A stretch of 64,000 nucleotides of DNA. Source: JALZUR01 sp965205365 (GTDB lineage: Bacteria > Bdellovibrionota > Bdellovibrionia > Bdellovibrionales > UBA1609). The notes beneath the pieces were generated by a model, which saw only the letters and a list, made by a program, of their open reading frames with translations, was not told the origin of the DNA and did no database searches. The DNA is taken from positions 248,001-312,000 of the forward strand of contig CBDBGT010000010.1 in NCBI GenBank assembly GCA_965205365.1, given 5' to 3'. Each line of letters starts with the position of its first letter. Within the stretch, counting starts at the first letter, position 1. The position numbers were made by a program, and so were the translations under genes. Shown here piece by piece: positions 16,965 through 25,135 of this stretch.

Positions 16965-17885
16965 TTAACCAATTGAAACTTGGTTTCTACCTCTATTTTT
17001 AGATTTATATAAAGCTGCATCAGCTTTTTCAAAAAGCTGGTCCCAACTCATTCCATTAGGCTTTCTAACCGCCAACCCAACAGAAATTGTTATTGGTATC
17101 CTAGCTCCTTCAAAATAAAAACTATAAGCTTCAATGGTAGCTCTAACTCTCTCAGCAACACTCCCAGAAATAGCAATATCAGTGGCTAACAACACTAAAA
17201 CAAATTCCTCTCCACCAAATCTTGCAAAAAAATCTTCACTTCTAATAAGTTTATCTTTCACAAGCCTTGCAATTTCTTTAATAATATAATCCCCTGATAC
17301 ATGTCCGTAAGTATCATTCACTTTTTTAAAATGATCGATATCAAAAATAATTAAGCTTAGTGGCATATTAATAAGGTCCGACCTTTTAATTGCTTCTGGA
17401 GCATAAGCTAATAATGCCCCCTTATCATAAGCCCCTGTTAAAGCGTCTAATTGAGACCTATCAAAAGATTTTTGAGCACTAATAGCCTCAAGATTCCCTT
17501 TTTCTAAAAACTTAAAAATAACATTTCCTACTTTTATTTGATCATTATTTTTAAGCTTTACCGTTGTTAACGGTGGTATGACTTGAGAGTTGATAATTGT
17601 TTTATTAGTAGACTCTAAATCCATAATAAGAATGTCATTGCCTGCTAAAACAAATTTTGCGTGTGATTTACTAACTGACCTATCATCAATATAAATTGAA
17701 TTACTTGAAGAACGCCCAACCACTAAATTTTCCCCTGACAACTGCCACTGCTTACCAATACTACTTGCTGGCCCCACTAATAAAACTAATGTTGCAGGGC
17801 TTTTACTGGCATTGTCCAAAACTGCTTTTAAAGTTTCGCTTGTTAAAACACTTGTCTCTTCTAAATCTTCATTATTATTAGGCAT
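16965..17885 (-). CDS. FHA-GGDEF diguanylate cyclase
   Basis: This 306-residue cytoplasmic protein has an N-terminal FHA phosphothreonine-binding domain (about 35-130: VVGRSSSNSIYIDDRSVSKS, NxTxxN-like ESTNKTIIN). A C-terminal GGDEF domain (about 140-306) carries DALTGAYDKG, FDIDHFKKVNDTYGH and the active-site RFGGEEFV. The intact GGEEF motif predicts c-di-GMP synthesis. No RxxD inhibitory site is evident directly before GGEEF. The FHA-GGDEF arrangement recalls DgcB of Bdellovibrio bacteriovorus, needed for prey invasion; orthology is inferred from architecture only. Confidence 0.88.
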   Translation of the reverse strand: MPNNNEDLEETSVLTSETLKAVLDNASKSPATLVLLVGPASSIGKQWQLSGENLVVGRSSSNSIYIDDRSVSKSHAKFVLAGNDILIMDLESTNKTIINSQVIPPLTTVKLKNNDQIKVGNVIFKFLEKGNLEAISAQKSFDRSQLDALTGAYDKGALLAYAPEAIKRSDLINMPLSLIIFDIDHFKKVNDTYGHVSGDYIIKEIARLVKDKLIRSEDFFARFGGEEFVLVLLATDIAISGSVAERVRATIEAYSFYFEGARIPITISVGLAVRKPNGMSWDQLFEKADAALYKSKNRGRNQVSIG

Positions 17886-17939
17886 ATAAAATATCTTACT
17901 GTTTTTTTAAAAAATATCAACTTTAAACAAACAAAACCT

Positions 17940-19031
17940 TTAACAAATCACAACATCTTCTTCAATACGATGGTACCCTCTCCACTCCTTAAGTCTTCCC
18001 CTTGGTCTAGAACTGTCCACTCCATAACCAATTTCAACATAAGTAAGTTTGGTTATCTTCCCCCAAAGACTTACATCTAAAGAAACAATGTCAGTCCAAG
18101 TCCCCGTATTAAAATACTCTTTCCCTTGGCTCCACTGTTTGTATTGATACACATGAGAGTGACCAAATATCACCGTATGCACTCGGTCATCTTTTAAAAG
18201 GCTCCTTGCGCTATCAGATAAATCTGGAAAAATTGCATTCTCTAAAACTATTTTTACTAAAGTCTGAACTGACCAAGCATTCCTATAAGCCTTTGAACCA
18301 AAGGCACTTAAAAAAAAGTACTTAAACACCTGAAATACACTTTTAAATAAGAACATTGTTTCATTAAATAAAATCCATCTAATCATTCTTCTAAAGGGTC
18401 TTACTTTATCAATATGTGGATGAGCTTGTTTAATTTTTAAAACAAAATCTATAAAAAAATGTGACCCAAAAGGAAGATTTAAAATAGGCTCTGGTAAGTT
18501 TTTTCTTAAAAAAAACTTCTTAGGATTCATTCTATTTGCAGCTTCATGCATATGACCATGTTCAATATGAACCCCATCAAAATAGTAAACCAACTGACAA
18601 TATTTAACTTCAGTTTCTAAAAGCTCATTAAGCTTATCTTGAACCTTAGGCCATAAAATTCCTTGATCATGGTTTCCTGTAATATATGTAATTGATTTAC
18701 CTTCAAGAGCTGCAAACTTCTTTAAAGCCTTAAAGACTATTGGGTGCCCTATAGCAATTCTATCTAACATATTAAGGTTCATGGCCTCTGTAATCACAGG
18801 AACAAAATGCCCCTTATAGTCTATTTGTAAAAAATTAAAAATATCCCCGTTTAATATCAATTCCACTTCAATATTCTTAAACTTTGTACTTCCTTGATAT
18901 TCTAAAAACTCAGAAAATTTCTCATCAAAATAAAACTCTTCAAGGGCATTATGAGCCCCACCTTCATTTTGTAAACCTGTTCCAAAGTGAAGATCACTTA
19001 CAACAAGTTTAACCTTTGACAGATTTTCCAT
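17940..19031 (-). CDS. calcineurin-type metallophosphoesterase
   Basis: This 363-residue protein has the five metallophosphoesterase motifs in order: SDLHFGTG (about 13), NGDIFNFLQ (about 61), TGNHDQG (about 117), the His-bearing IEHGHMHEAANRMNPKKF (about 155) and FGHSHVYQY (about 292). The layout resembles UDP-2,3-diacylglucosamine hydrolase-like enzymes and cytosolic phosphoesterases. There is no signal peptide. It precedes the FHA-GGDEF gene by 54 bp and may share its transcript. The substrate cannot be read from the sequence. Confidence 0.8.
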   Translation of the reverse strand: MENLSKVKLVVSDLHFGTGLQNEGGAHNALEEFYFDEKFSEFLEYQGSTKFKNIEVELILNGDIFNFLQIDYKGHFVPVITEAMNLNMLDRIAIGHPIVFKALKKFAALEGKSITYITGNHDQGILWPKVQDKLNELLETEVKYCQLVYYFDGVHIEHGHMHEAANRMNPKKFFLRKNLPEPILNLPFGSHFFIDFVLKIKQAHPHIDKVRPFRRMIRWILFNETMFLFKSVFQVFKYFFLSAFGSKAYRNAWSVQTLVKIVLENAIFPDLSDSARSLLKDDRVHTVIFGHSHVYQYKQWSQGKEYFNTGTWTDIVSLDVSLWGKITKLTYVEIGYGVDSSRPRGRLKEWRGYHRIEEDVVIC

Positions 19032-19065
19032 TTACAAACTTACTCCACTAACTGTTTTTAAATTA

Positions 19066-19977
19066 CTACTTAGGTTTTTGACTTTCTAACATGGTTAAAG
19101 AAAGTTTTAAGGCCTTAATAGTTCTTCTTAAAGCATCCTCTTTATCCTGTAATTGTTCTGATGTTTTTTGAGTTTGTGACCTTGCTCTTTCTAAATCTGA
19201 AGAAAGCGCATTGTTTTGTTTTTTTACTCTTAAAATCATATCGTCTTTACTTGTTGTCACAGCACCCTGCTCTTGCTTAAGTATTTCAAGCCTGCTTTCA
19301 AGCTCTCTTTCTCTAACCCGAAGTCTATTATATTTAAATTCCAGCTCCTCTTCAAGACTCTCTACCTTATTTTGTAAAGATTTAATTTTAGCTTCTTTTC
19401 CTTCCAATGCTTTATTTAAAATTTTCTTTTCTTCTACAAAAGTACTCTCTAGTTCTTTAGCCTTTACCTCCATATTTTTTATTAAAAGCTCACGCTCTTC
19501 AGCCAACGCTTTAAAATGATCCCCTGCAAGGGCAAGCTCTTGAGTTTCAAGTCTAAGGTCACTTACTTCCTTTTCAAGTTTTTTAATTTTTTCTTGAGCA
19601 AACCTAATATAATCTGCATTTTTTAAGTCAATTAATGGATTTCGTTGAATACTCTGTTGAACAACTCCGGCTCTTACATCCTCTAAAGAAGTCACGTTTT
19701 CAAAATCTTGTGTAGATTTTACATCTTCATTTAAAGCAACGGTTTTATCAATACGTTGCTCATCCTTAGATCTTTCAACTACTTTGTCTACAGCTTCTTT
19801 TTTTTCTTTTTCCACAGCTTGCGCTTGTTCCATCTCATACTTTAAAGTTTTCAAAAACTCCTCAGCCCCACTGTCTGCAGAAGTCTTTAATGTCTCATGC
19901 AACTCTTCATTAAGAACTTCTGATGAGAAATCTTCATTATTTTTTAATACTGTATTTTCTTTTTTTCCTGAACTCAC
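19066..19977 (-). CDS. coiled-coil protein of unknown function
   Basis: A 303-residue, strongly charged protein without signal peptide or membrane segments. From about residue 130 to the end it is a continuous heptad-type coiled coil (IKKLEKEVSDLRLETQELAL and similar). The N-terminal third is acidic and likely disordered. It starts a minus-strand run with the metallophosphoesterase (34-bp gap) and the FHA-GGDEF gene. The run may be co-expressed, and a scaffold role is possible but unproven. Confidence 0.65.
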   Translation of the reverse strand: MSSGKKENTVLKNNEDFSSEVLNEELHETLKTSADSGAEEFLKTLKYEMEQAQAVEKEKKEAVDKVVERSKDEQRIDKTVALNEDVKSTQDFENVTSLEDVRAGVVQQSIQRNPLIDLKNADYIRFAQEKIKKLEKEVSDLRLETQELALAGDHFKALAEERELLIKNMEVKAKELESTFVEEKKILNKALEGKEAKIKSLQNKVESLEEELEFKYNRLRVRERELESRLEILKQEQGAVTTSKDDMILRVKKQNNALSSDLERARSQTQKTSEQLQDKEDALRRTIKALKLSLTMLESQKPK

Positions 19978-20123
19978 TGACCTTTATCGACTTATTAAGA
20001 TCTTAAATTAAAACAACGTCTCAATTTGACACATTTCTCACCTAAACTATGCCATATTCCGATTAAAGATGAAATGAAGCCTAAATTCCTGAATTCCCTA
20101 ATTTTTGAACTATGTTTCCAGGA

Positions 20124-21698
20124 CTAATGGCCGGGGATTTTTGTGGGTGAAGCCATCTTAAAAGCTAAAAATATATCCTTTTGCTTCTTCGATATTTCAC
20201 CTAAAACTTTTTGATTATTTGCCAGCTTATAAACCTTCAGTCTTTCAAGTATTTTATATAATTCTATTTTACTCATTTTTTTATAAAGGTTTTTATCTCT
20301 CATTGTGTGGTCAATTAACGATATTAAAATCAAAGCTATAAAACTTATAAACATACTCCCTCTAACATTCTCCAGTGTATGCACTCTGTTACGAGATTCA
20401 TTTATATCATGTTTTAAAGAGTAAAATACTTTTTCAACTCTATCTTTGCTTCTATATAAACCCAAAGTTTCTTTTGCTGTCATACCTGTCTCGTTAGATA
20501 GAAGAATCATAAACCCAAATCGTTCACATTCTTTATTGATCTCCTCATTTTGCCTCTCCAATTTAATCGTTCGCAAGGAAATTTTAAAAAATTTCTTTTT
20601 TGAACTAAGCCCACCTTCAAAAAAAGAGACAGCCTCCTCTTGATCTTTAAAATTCCTCTTCTCAAAATTCTCCTCAATTTCAAATATTTTATTCATAAAT
20701 GTGATCTCTTGTCTTGACCGGAGTAACTTATCTAAAAAAATATGCGCCTCACATTTAACTCCCCCTGTTTCAATTCTTTTTACACAATGGGAATATACAA
20801 GATCATTGAATTTAAATACCTTGTCAGGATTAAAGATTCTTTTCTTTATCTTAGATAAAATTTCTTTTGACTGTTTTGTTGCAAAACTCATGGGAACCAG
20901 AAAATTCAGCTTGTTCATGCTCATTTCTTTAATGTTTTGTTGGCTATAAAACCCCTTGTCCATAATGAAGGTTTCTGTTTTAAGATCGTATGACTCTATA
21001 AAGTTTGATATATTTTTTAAAGTTGTTACATCTGTAATACTTCCAGGATATATCCTATAAGCCAATGGTAAGTGACCTGACTTATCTTTAAAGTTTTTAC
21101 TTATTACGCCTAGATTTATTTGTTTTAACACGTCTCCATCTCTGTTATAACCTTTTTCTAAAAACTCATTCTCAACTCCATAAGAAGATAATGAGGTAAT
21201 ATCAAACATCACGGCACCACTACTTTGATTTTTTTCTATCCAATGTTTAAAAAAAAATTCGACTGATTTTTCATCAACTCCTAGATTTAAAAGAAAATCA
21301 CTCAGCTCTTGAGAGCTTTGCTGTGTCTTGTTTGATACGTAAGCTTCATTGTGCCAATAGGGGTAAAGGTAATAAGCTTCTTTTCTTAAGATTTTAAAAT
21401 AAGACAAATGGAGAATTTGCTCAAACTGCTTAGGAAAAATTTTTTTTAAAATATCTTTTAAGCCTACAGCTACAGAAATATTTTCTAGAAAATAGATTGA
21501 TCCAAAAATTTTTGACCCGGAGGGTATGTGAGCTGTGCCTTTATTTTTTTTGGTAATAAGCATACCTGTGGTGAGATCTTTTTTCCCTAAATATGTTCTT
21601 TTCTGTCGAGGTGCTTTTTTGATTTTGCACCAGTAGCTTTCAATTTCATGGATATAGATTTGTCCGCCTCTATTTTCTTCATAAATTCTTTTCGACAT
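20124..21698 (-). CDS. IS1634-like DDE transposase
   Basis: This 524-residue transposase of the DDE_Tnp_1 (IS4) type carries VMFDITSLSSYG (first Asp), ETFIMDKGFYSQQNI (second Asp) and the YREK-like LYRSKDRVEKVFYSLKHDIN with the catalytic Glu. The frame is intact. The start codon lies inside a 10-bp-arm palindrome and has no clear Shine-Dalgarno, so translation initiation may be masked. It is unrelated at close range to the 552-residue transposase at 22438. Confidence 0.85.
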   Translation of the reverse strand: MSKRIYEENRGGQIYIHEIESYWCKIKKAPRQKRTYLGKKDLTTGMLITKKNKGTAHIPSGSKIFGSIYFLENISVAVGLKDILKKIFPKQFEQILHLSYFKILRKEAYYLYPYWHNEAYVSNKTQQSSQELSDFLLNLGVDEKSVEFFFKHWIEKNQSSGAVMFDITSLSSYGVENEFLEKGYNRDGDVLKQINLGVISKNFKDKSGHLPLAYRIYPGSITDVTTLKNISNFIESYDLKTETFIMDKGFYSQQNIKEMSMNKLNFLVPMSFATKQSKEILSKIKKRIFNPDKVFKFNDLVYSHCVKRIETGGVKCEAHIFLDKLLRSRQEITFMNKIFEIEENFEKRNFKDQEEAVSFFEGGLSSKKKFFKISLRTIKLERQNEEINKECERFGFMILLSNETGMTAKETLGLYRSKDRVEKVFYSLKHDINESRNRVHTLENVRGSMFISFIALILISLIDHTMRDKNLYKKMSKIELYKILERLKVYKLANNQKVLGEISKKQKDIFLAFKMASPTKIPGH

Positions 21699-21717
21699 AG
21701 TACAAAATTGTACTATG
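21696..21717. promoter_or_regulatory. palindrome over the transposase start codon
   Basis: A perfect inverted repeat, arms CATAGTACAA and TTGTACTATG around AA, includes the ATG of the IS1634-like transposase (21698-21696, minus). In mRNA it can fold into a stem that hides the start codon. Such start-masking hairpins limit expression from read-through transcripts in several IS. It could alternatively be a repressor operator. Confidence 0.5.
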
Positions 21718-21728
21718 TTTAAGTGAAA

Positions 21729-22371
21729 AGATACAACATCAAAGATCTAAAAGGTCTGAAATACAACTTCACTAGATTATTGTCTCAAGGCATAGTTCAA
21801 AAATTAGGGAATTCAGGTAAATTACCACATAGAAGACAAAAAGGACTTGCCTTAGTTCAAATTATCATTGCAACAACACTTTTTTCATTTTTATCTCTAG
21901 CTGTTGGTCAACTTATTTTAAGCCAACAAAAAGCAGTCAACTTCTTAGAGGATAAGCTTTCAAAAATAGACCTTCAAAGAACTCTTATTGGGCATTTAAG
22001 CAGCCCTGATGCTTGCTCTAAAACCCTCTCTGAACTTAGGGTACAAGCAAGTCAAAATCTAATCTCAATTAAAGATAAAAACGGAAATGTTGTCTACTCC
22101 ACAGAGAACAAAAGTAATTTTGATAAGTTAACAATTACCAATATAGCTTTAGAAAACCTCACCATGAAGAGTGCTCCAAGGAAGTCTGGCACAATGGTTT
22201 TAAAGGTGTTTACAAAAAGACAAAGGTCTGGCGGTGGACCTTTGGAGTTTGCGCCAATTCAAATAAATTTAAAAACAAAAACTGGACCTGATTCAAGCTT
22301 AGTATCTTGCACAGAGCTTGGGGCCATAGACCTTGATCAAATTGGTGATTTAATAGACGATCACCTTTTAT
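21729..22371. repeat. 643-bp direct repeat, left copy
   Basis: This stretch recurs at 24238-24880 with no mismatch seen by eye. It contains the last 89 bp of the IS1634-like element at 20088-21817 plus about 554 bp of the prepilin-like gene. It ends exactly at the outer base of the next IS, at 22372. Confidence 0.92.
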
Positions 22372-24237
22372 CCTGACTTCGACACAACACGGCGCATAAA
22401 GCTAATAAAATCAAGCGCTTAGATTTTGCTGGGGTCACTACATTTGCTCTTTAACTAGGCGAATACAGTCCTTTCTCTTAAGGTTTAAAACTTGGTAAAT
22501 TTTCTTTAAAACAGGAGTAGTCTTAGATACAAGCTCATAAAATCGCCCCGTACTAGAGTCTTTTAAAACACTGTACTCATCTCTATTTAACTCCTCTTTA
22601 AGATCTAAAAAACTAAACTCTAATTGGTTTTCCTTAATAAGCTTATTTACTCTACAAACAATTGCATATGCTAGAAAACAAATTCCAATATGAGCCTTAA
22701 TCCTCTTAGACTTCCAATGAAAAATAGGTCGCATCTTTAAATCTGTCTTATTTATTCTAAACGCTTGTTCTATTTTCCACAGCCCTCTATAACGCTCTAA
22801 AACTTCAGCTCCAGACTTGTCTTCAAGATTTGTAATGACACCATGAAAACCATCCCACTGAGCGTCTCTACTAATCTTACACTTATCAACCTCTACATCC
22901 CCCTTAAAAGACTTAAGGTACTTTTTCGTTCCATAATTAGTTATAAGATCACTTGCTTTAAGTTTTCCATCTTTGGCTTTCTTTAAAAGACGAACAATTA
23001 TCTTTTCCCGGTCAAATGCATCTTTATAAGCTCTTTTATTAGAATACCCAACAACAAGCCTTCTTTTCTTGTGCTCAAACTCTCTAACCCACTGCAGTTC
23101 ATTGCTCACCACATGGGGTTTAAAGTTTTTATGACAGATTTCTTCTTTTAAATTCTTTGGTAAAGATTTTAACTTAGCCCCCACAATATAATGAATGTTT
23201 TCAGCTTCTAGTAAAACTAAGTTTGCCTCATTAAACATACCTCTATCAGCCACAAGGGTAACTTGATTTACATTAAAACGGGTTTTTAAGTTTTTAACTA
23301 TCTCTATTAATGTGTTGCCCTCATAAGTGTTGCCAGGAAAAAGCTCATAAGTTACTGGGTGTCCCTGTGAGTTTGTAACCAAGGCGAGAACAACTTGAGT
23401 TTCTTTAAACTTAGCATCCTTACTAAAACCATTGGCTCTAAGTTCATCTGAAGTAAAGCTTTCAAAATATAGCGTTGTGACATCAAAGAACATAACGTCA
23501 ACCTGGTCATTAAAAAGGTTTAGAGTGGAATTTAAGACTTTTGATTTTAGTCTTTCTTCATTTAGAAAAACCCTGTCCATCATACGGTATATCTTATGAA
23601 GAGGAAGGGGTTTTGAGAAAACTTTTTTTAAGCTATCTGCTGTTTTTCTTTTACTCTGCGGCCTAGAGATTCTTGCTAAAACACAATCTTGAAGAATAGA
23701 GTTCCACTCATCATCTTTTTTTGTGTTTTTTATGATATCGTTAAAGTTCATTTGATTATAAACTTTGCCTAAAACTGTGTGAATGCCTTGGTTAACACGA
23801 CCTTGCTCAGATAGATTCTTTATATCCACTAGCTCTGGGTTTCTTGTGCTGGCTTTTTTTGTGCAAGTCGTGGAGTGCACAGTTTCTTCCATTCCAGGAA
23901 GGGCTGGGTTTCTTGTGTTTTTTAGCTCTATTATTAAGTCCTGTGCTGCTTTCTTAATAATGGCTATTTCTCTTGCATCCTTGTGTTGTCCCAGAGTTCT
24001 AATGACTTTTTGAATAACTTTATTTTTTACTCGAGTAGATTCAACTATTCTAATTGAAACACTTCCGTTTGGTTTTTTTACTTCTCGAATAAACATGGCT
24101 ATTAAAATTACTAGCCTAAAAATACTTGTAAAGAAAAAAAAGGGGTCACTACATTTTGAGTTTTAGACTTTTTAACCTTCTCTGGTGCGTATATTTGAAC
24201 TCAAGAGGGGTTTTTTAACAGGAGTGTCGAAGTCAGG
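22372..24237 (-). mobile_element. IS1634-family element inside a 643-bp duplication
   Basis: A 1866-bp element with perfect 14-bp inverted repeats CCTGACTTCGACAC (22372-22385) and its inverse (24224-24237). Both ends abut the 643-bp direct repeat exactly, so the repeat behaves as a target-site duplication. IS1634 and IS1549 are known for very long, variable target duplications. A 15-bp direct repeat, GGGGTCACTACATTT, flanks the transposase gene inside the element (22431-22445 and 24142-24156). Confidence 0.85.
22438..24096 (-). CDS. IS1634-family transposase
   Basis: This 552-residue DDE transposase has the N-terminal VKKPNGSVSIRIVESTRVKN typical of the family. Catalytic regions are VMFFDVTTLYFESF (Asp), VTLVADRGMFNEANL (Asp) and YRGLWKIEQAFRINKTDLKM (Tyr/Arg/Glu signature). 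The frame is intact over the full expected length, so the element is possibly active. Confidence 0.92.
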   Translation of the reverse strand: MFIREVKKPNGSVSIRIVESTRVKNKVIQKVIRTLGQHKDAREIAIIKKAAQDLIIELKNTRNPALPGMEETVHSTTCTKKASTRNPELVDIKNLSEQGRVNQGIHTVLGKVYNQMNFNDIIKNTKKDDEWNSILQDCVLARISRPQSKRKTADSLKKVFSKPLPLHKIYRMMDRVFLNEERLKSKVLNSTLNLFNDQVDVMFFDVTTLYFESFTSDELRANGFSKDAKFKETQVVLALVTNSQGHPVTYELFPGNTYEGNTLIEIVKNLKTRFNVNQVTLVADRGMFNEANLVLLEAENIHYIVGAKLKSLPKNLKEEICHKNFKPHVVSNELQWVREFEHKKRRLVVGYSNKRAYKDAFDREKIIVRLLKKAKDGKLKASDLITNYGTKKYLKSFKGDVEVDKCKISRDAQWDGFHGVITNLEDKSGAEVLERYRGLWKIEQAFRINKTDLKMRPIFHWKSKRIKAHIGICFLAYAIVCRVNKLIKENQLEFSFLDLKEELNRDEYSVLKDSSTGRFYELVSKTTPVLKKIYQVLNLKRKDCIRLVKEQM

Positions 24238-24880
24238 AGATACAACATCAAAGATCTAAAAGGTCTGAAATACAACTTCACTAGATTATTGTCTCAAGGC
24301 ATAGTTCAAAAATTAGGGAATTCAGGTAAATTACCACATAGAAGACAAAAAGGACTTGCCTTAGTTCAAATTATCATTGCAACAACACTTTTTTCATTTT
24401 TATCTCTAGCTGTTGGTCAACTTATTTTAAGCCAACAAAAAGCAGTCAACTTCTTAGAGGATAAGCTTTCAAAAATAGACCTTCAAAGAACTCTTATTGG
24501 GCATTTAAGCAGCCCTGATGCTTGCTCTAAAACCCTCTCTGAACTTAGGGTACAAGCAAGTCAAAATCTAATCTCAATTAAAGATAAAAACGGAAATGTT
24601 GTCTACTCCACAGAGAACAAAAGTAATTTTGATAAGTTAACAATTACCAATATAGCTTTAGAAAACCTCACCATGAAGAGTGCTCCAAGGAAGTCTGGCA
24701 CAATGGTTTTAAAGGTGTTTACAAAAAGACAAAGGTCTGGCGGTGGACCTTTGGAGTTTGCGCCAATTCAAATAAATTTAAAAACAAAAACTGGACCTGA
24801 TTCAAGCTTAGTATCTTGCACAGAGCTTGGGGCCATAGACCTTGATCAAATTGGTGATTTAATAGACGATCACCTTTTAT
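24238..24880. repeat. 643-bp direct repeat, right copy
   Basis: Second copy of 21729-22371, starting at the first base after the IS1634-family element. After 24880 the unique 3' end of the prepilin-like gene continues. Confidence 0.92.
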
Positions 24881-25116
24881 GTAGCAAGGCTGACCTTGTT
24901 TCAAGGCCACAAAGGCTCCATGGCAATGGAGCAAGGCTTTTTAGTAATCTAACCTCTGAAAAATATAAAACTCATACAACTGTTCAGTCTGGCCTTGTAC
25001 AGTTTTGCTCTGGTCCCCGCGGTAGATGTGTACAATTTTGCTATGCAGAATGTACAGCAGGAGTTTGGTCTCCTACCCGTTGTCCTTTGGTACGCACAGG
25101 AGATGGCGGCAGATAA
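24328..25116 (+). pseudogene. prepilin-like gene, 3' complete copy without its own start
   Basis: This copy carries the prepilin helix and the full C-terminal part. The unique end after 24880 is Cys-rich (five Cys, VQFCSGPRGRCVQFCYAEC), suggesting disulfides outside the cytoplasm. It lacks the native ATG, ribosome site and promoter, which stay at 20074. An open frame from a TTG at 24289 reads through 13 codons of IS1634-like sequence first, so at most a mis-started product could form. It ends 19 bp from the convergent rlmN stop. Confidence 0.75.
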
Positions 25117-25135
25117 TCAAGGCTGAGTCGCTATA

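Larger units (their letters stand above)
20088..21817 (-). mobile_element. IS4-superfamily (IS1634-like) element, complete
   Basis: A 1730-bp element with perfect 27-bp inverted repeats starting CCTGAATTCCCTAATT (20088-20114 and 21791-21817). It is flanked by the 6-bp direct repeat TAAATT (20082-20087 and 21818-21823). The C-starting ends and 5-6 bp target fit the IS1634 family. It splits the prepilin-like gene after codon 4. About 90 bp of its right end is duplicated again at 24238-24326 as part of the later 643-bp repeat. Confidence 0.88.
20074..22371 (+). pseudogene. type IV prepilin-like gene, 5' part, broken by an IS
   Basis: The original start is ATG at 20074 (ATG AAG CCT AAA), cut at 20087 by the IS at 20088-21817. 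Joining across one copy of the 6-bp target repeat TAAATT gives MKPKLPHRRQKG, then LALVQIIIATTLFSFLSLAV. This is a short basic leader, a prepilin-peptidase Gly and a hydrophobic helix, as in type IV prepilins or type II pseudopilins. Position +5 is Gln rather than the usual Glu. The copy is then cut at 22371 by the second IS. The intact ancestor would be about 265 residues. The open frame from 21723 is an IS-prepilin chimera, not the native start. Confidence 0.75.

Noticed and set aside
21723..22376. 217-codon ORF taken as a prepilin with its own start
   Set aside because: Its first 32 codons are the right end of the IS at 20088-21817 and its last codon comes from the next IS. The native start is at 20074.
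22431..24156. GGGGTCACTACATTT repeat as target duplication of the IS1634 element
   Set aside because: The sequences next to it inside have no inverted-repeat relation, while the 14-bp inverted repeats further out are perfect and abut the 643-bp repeats.
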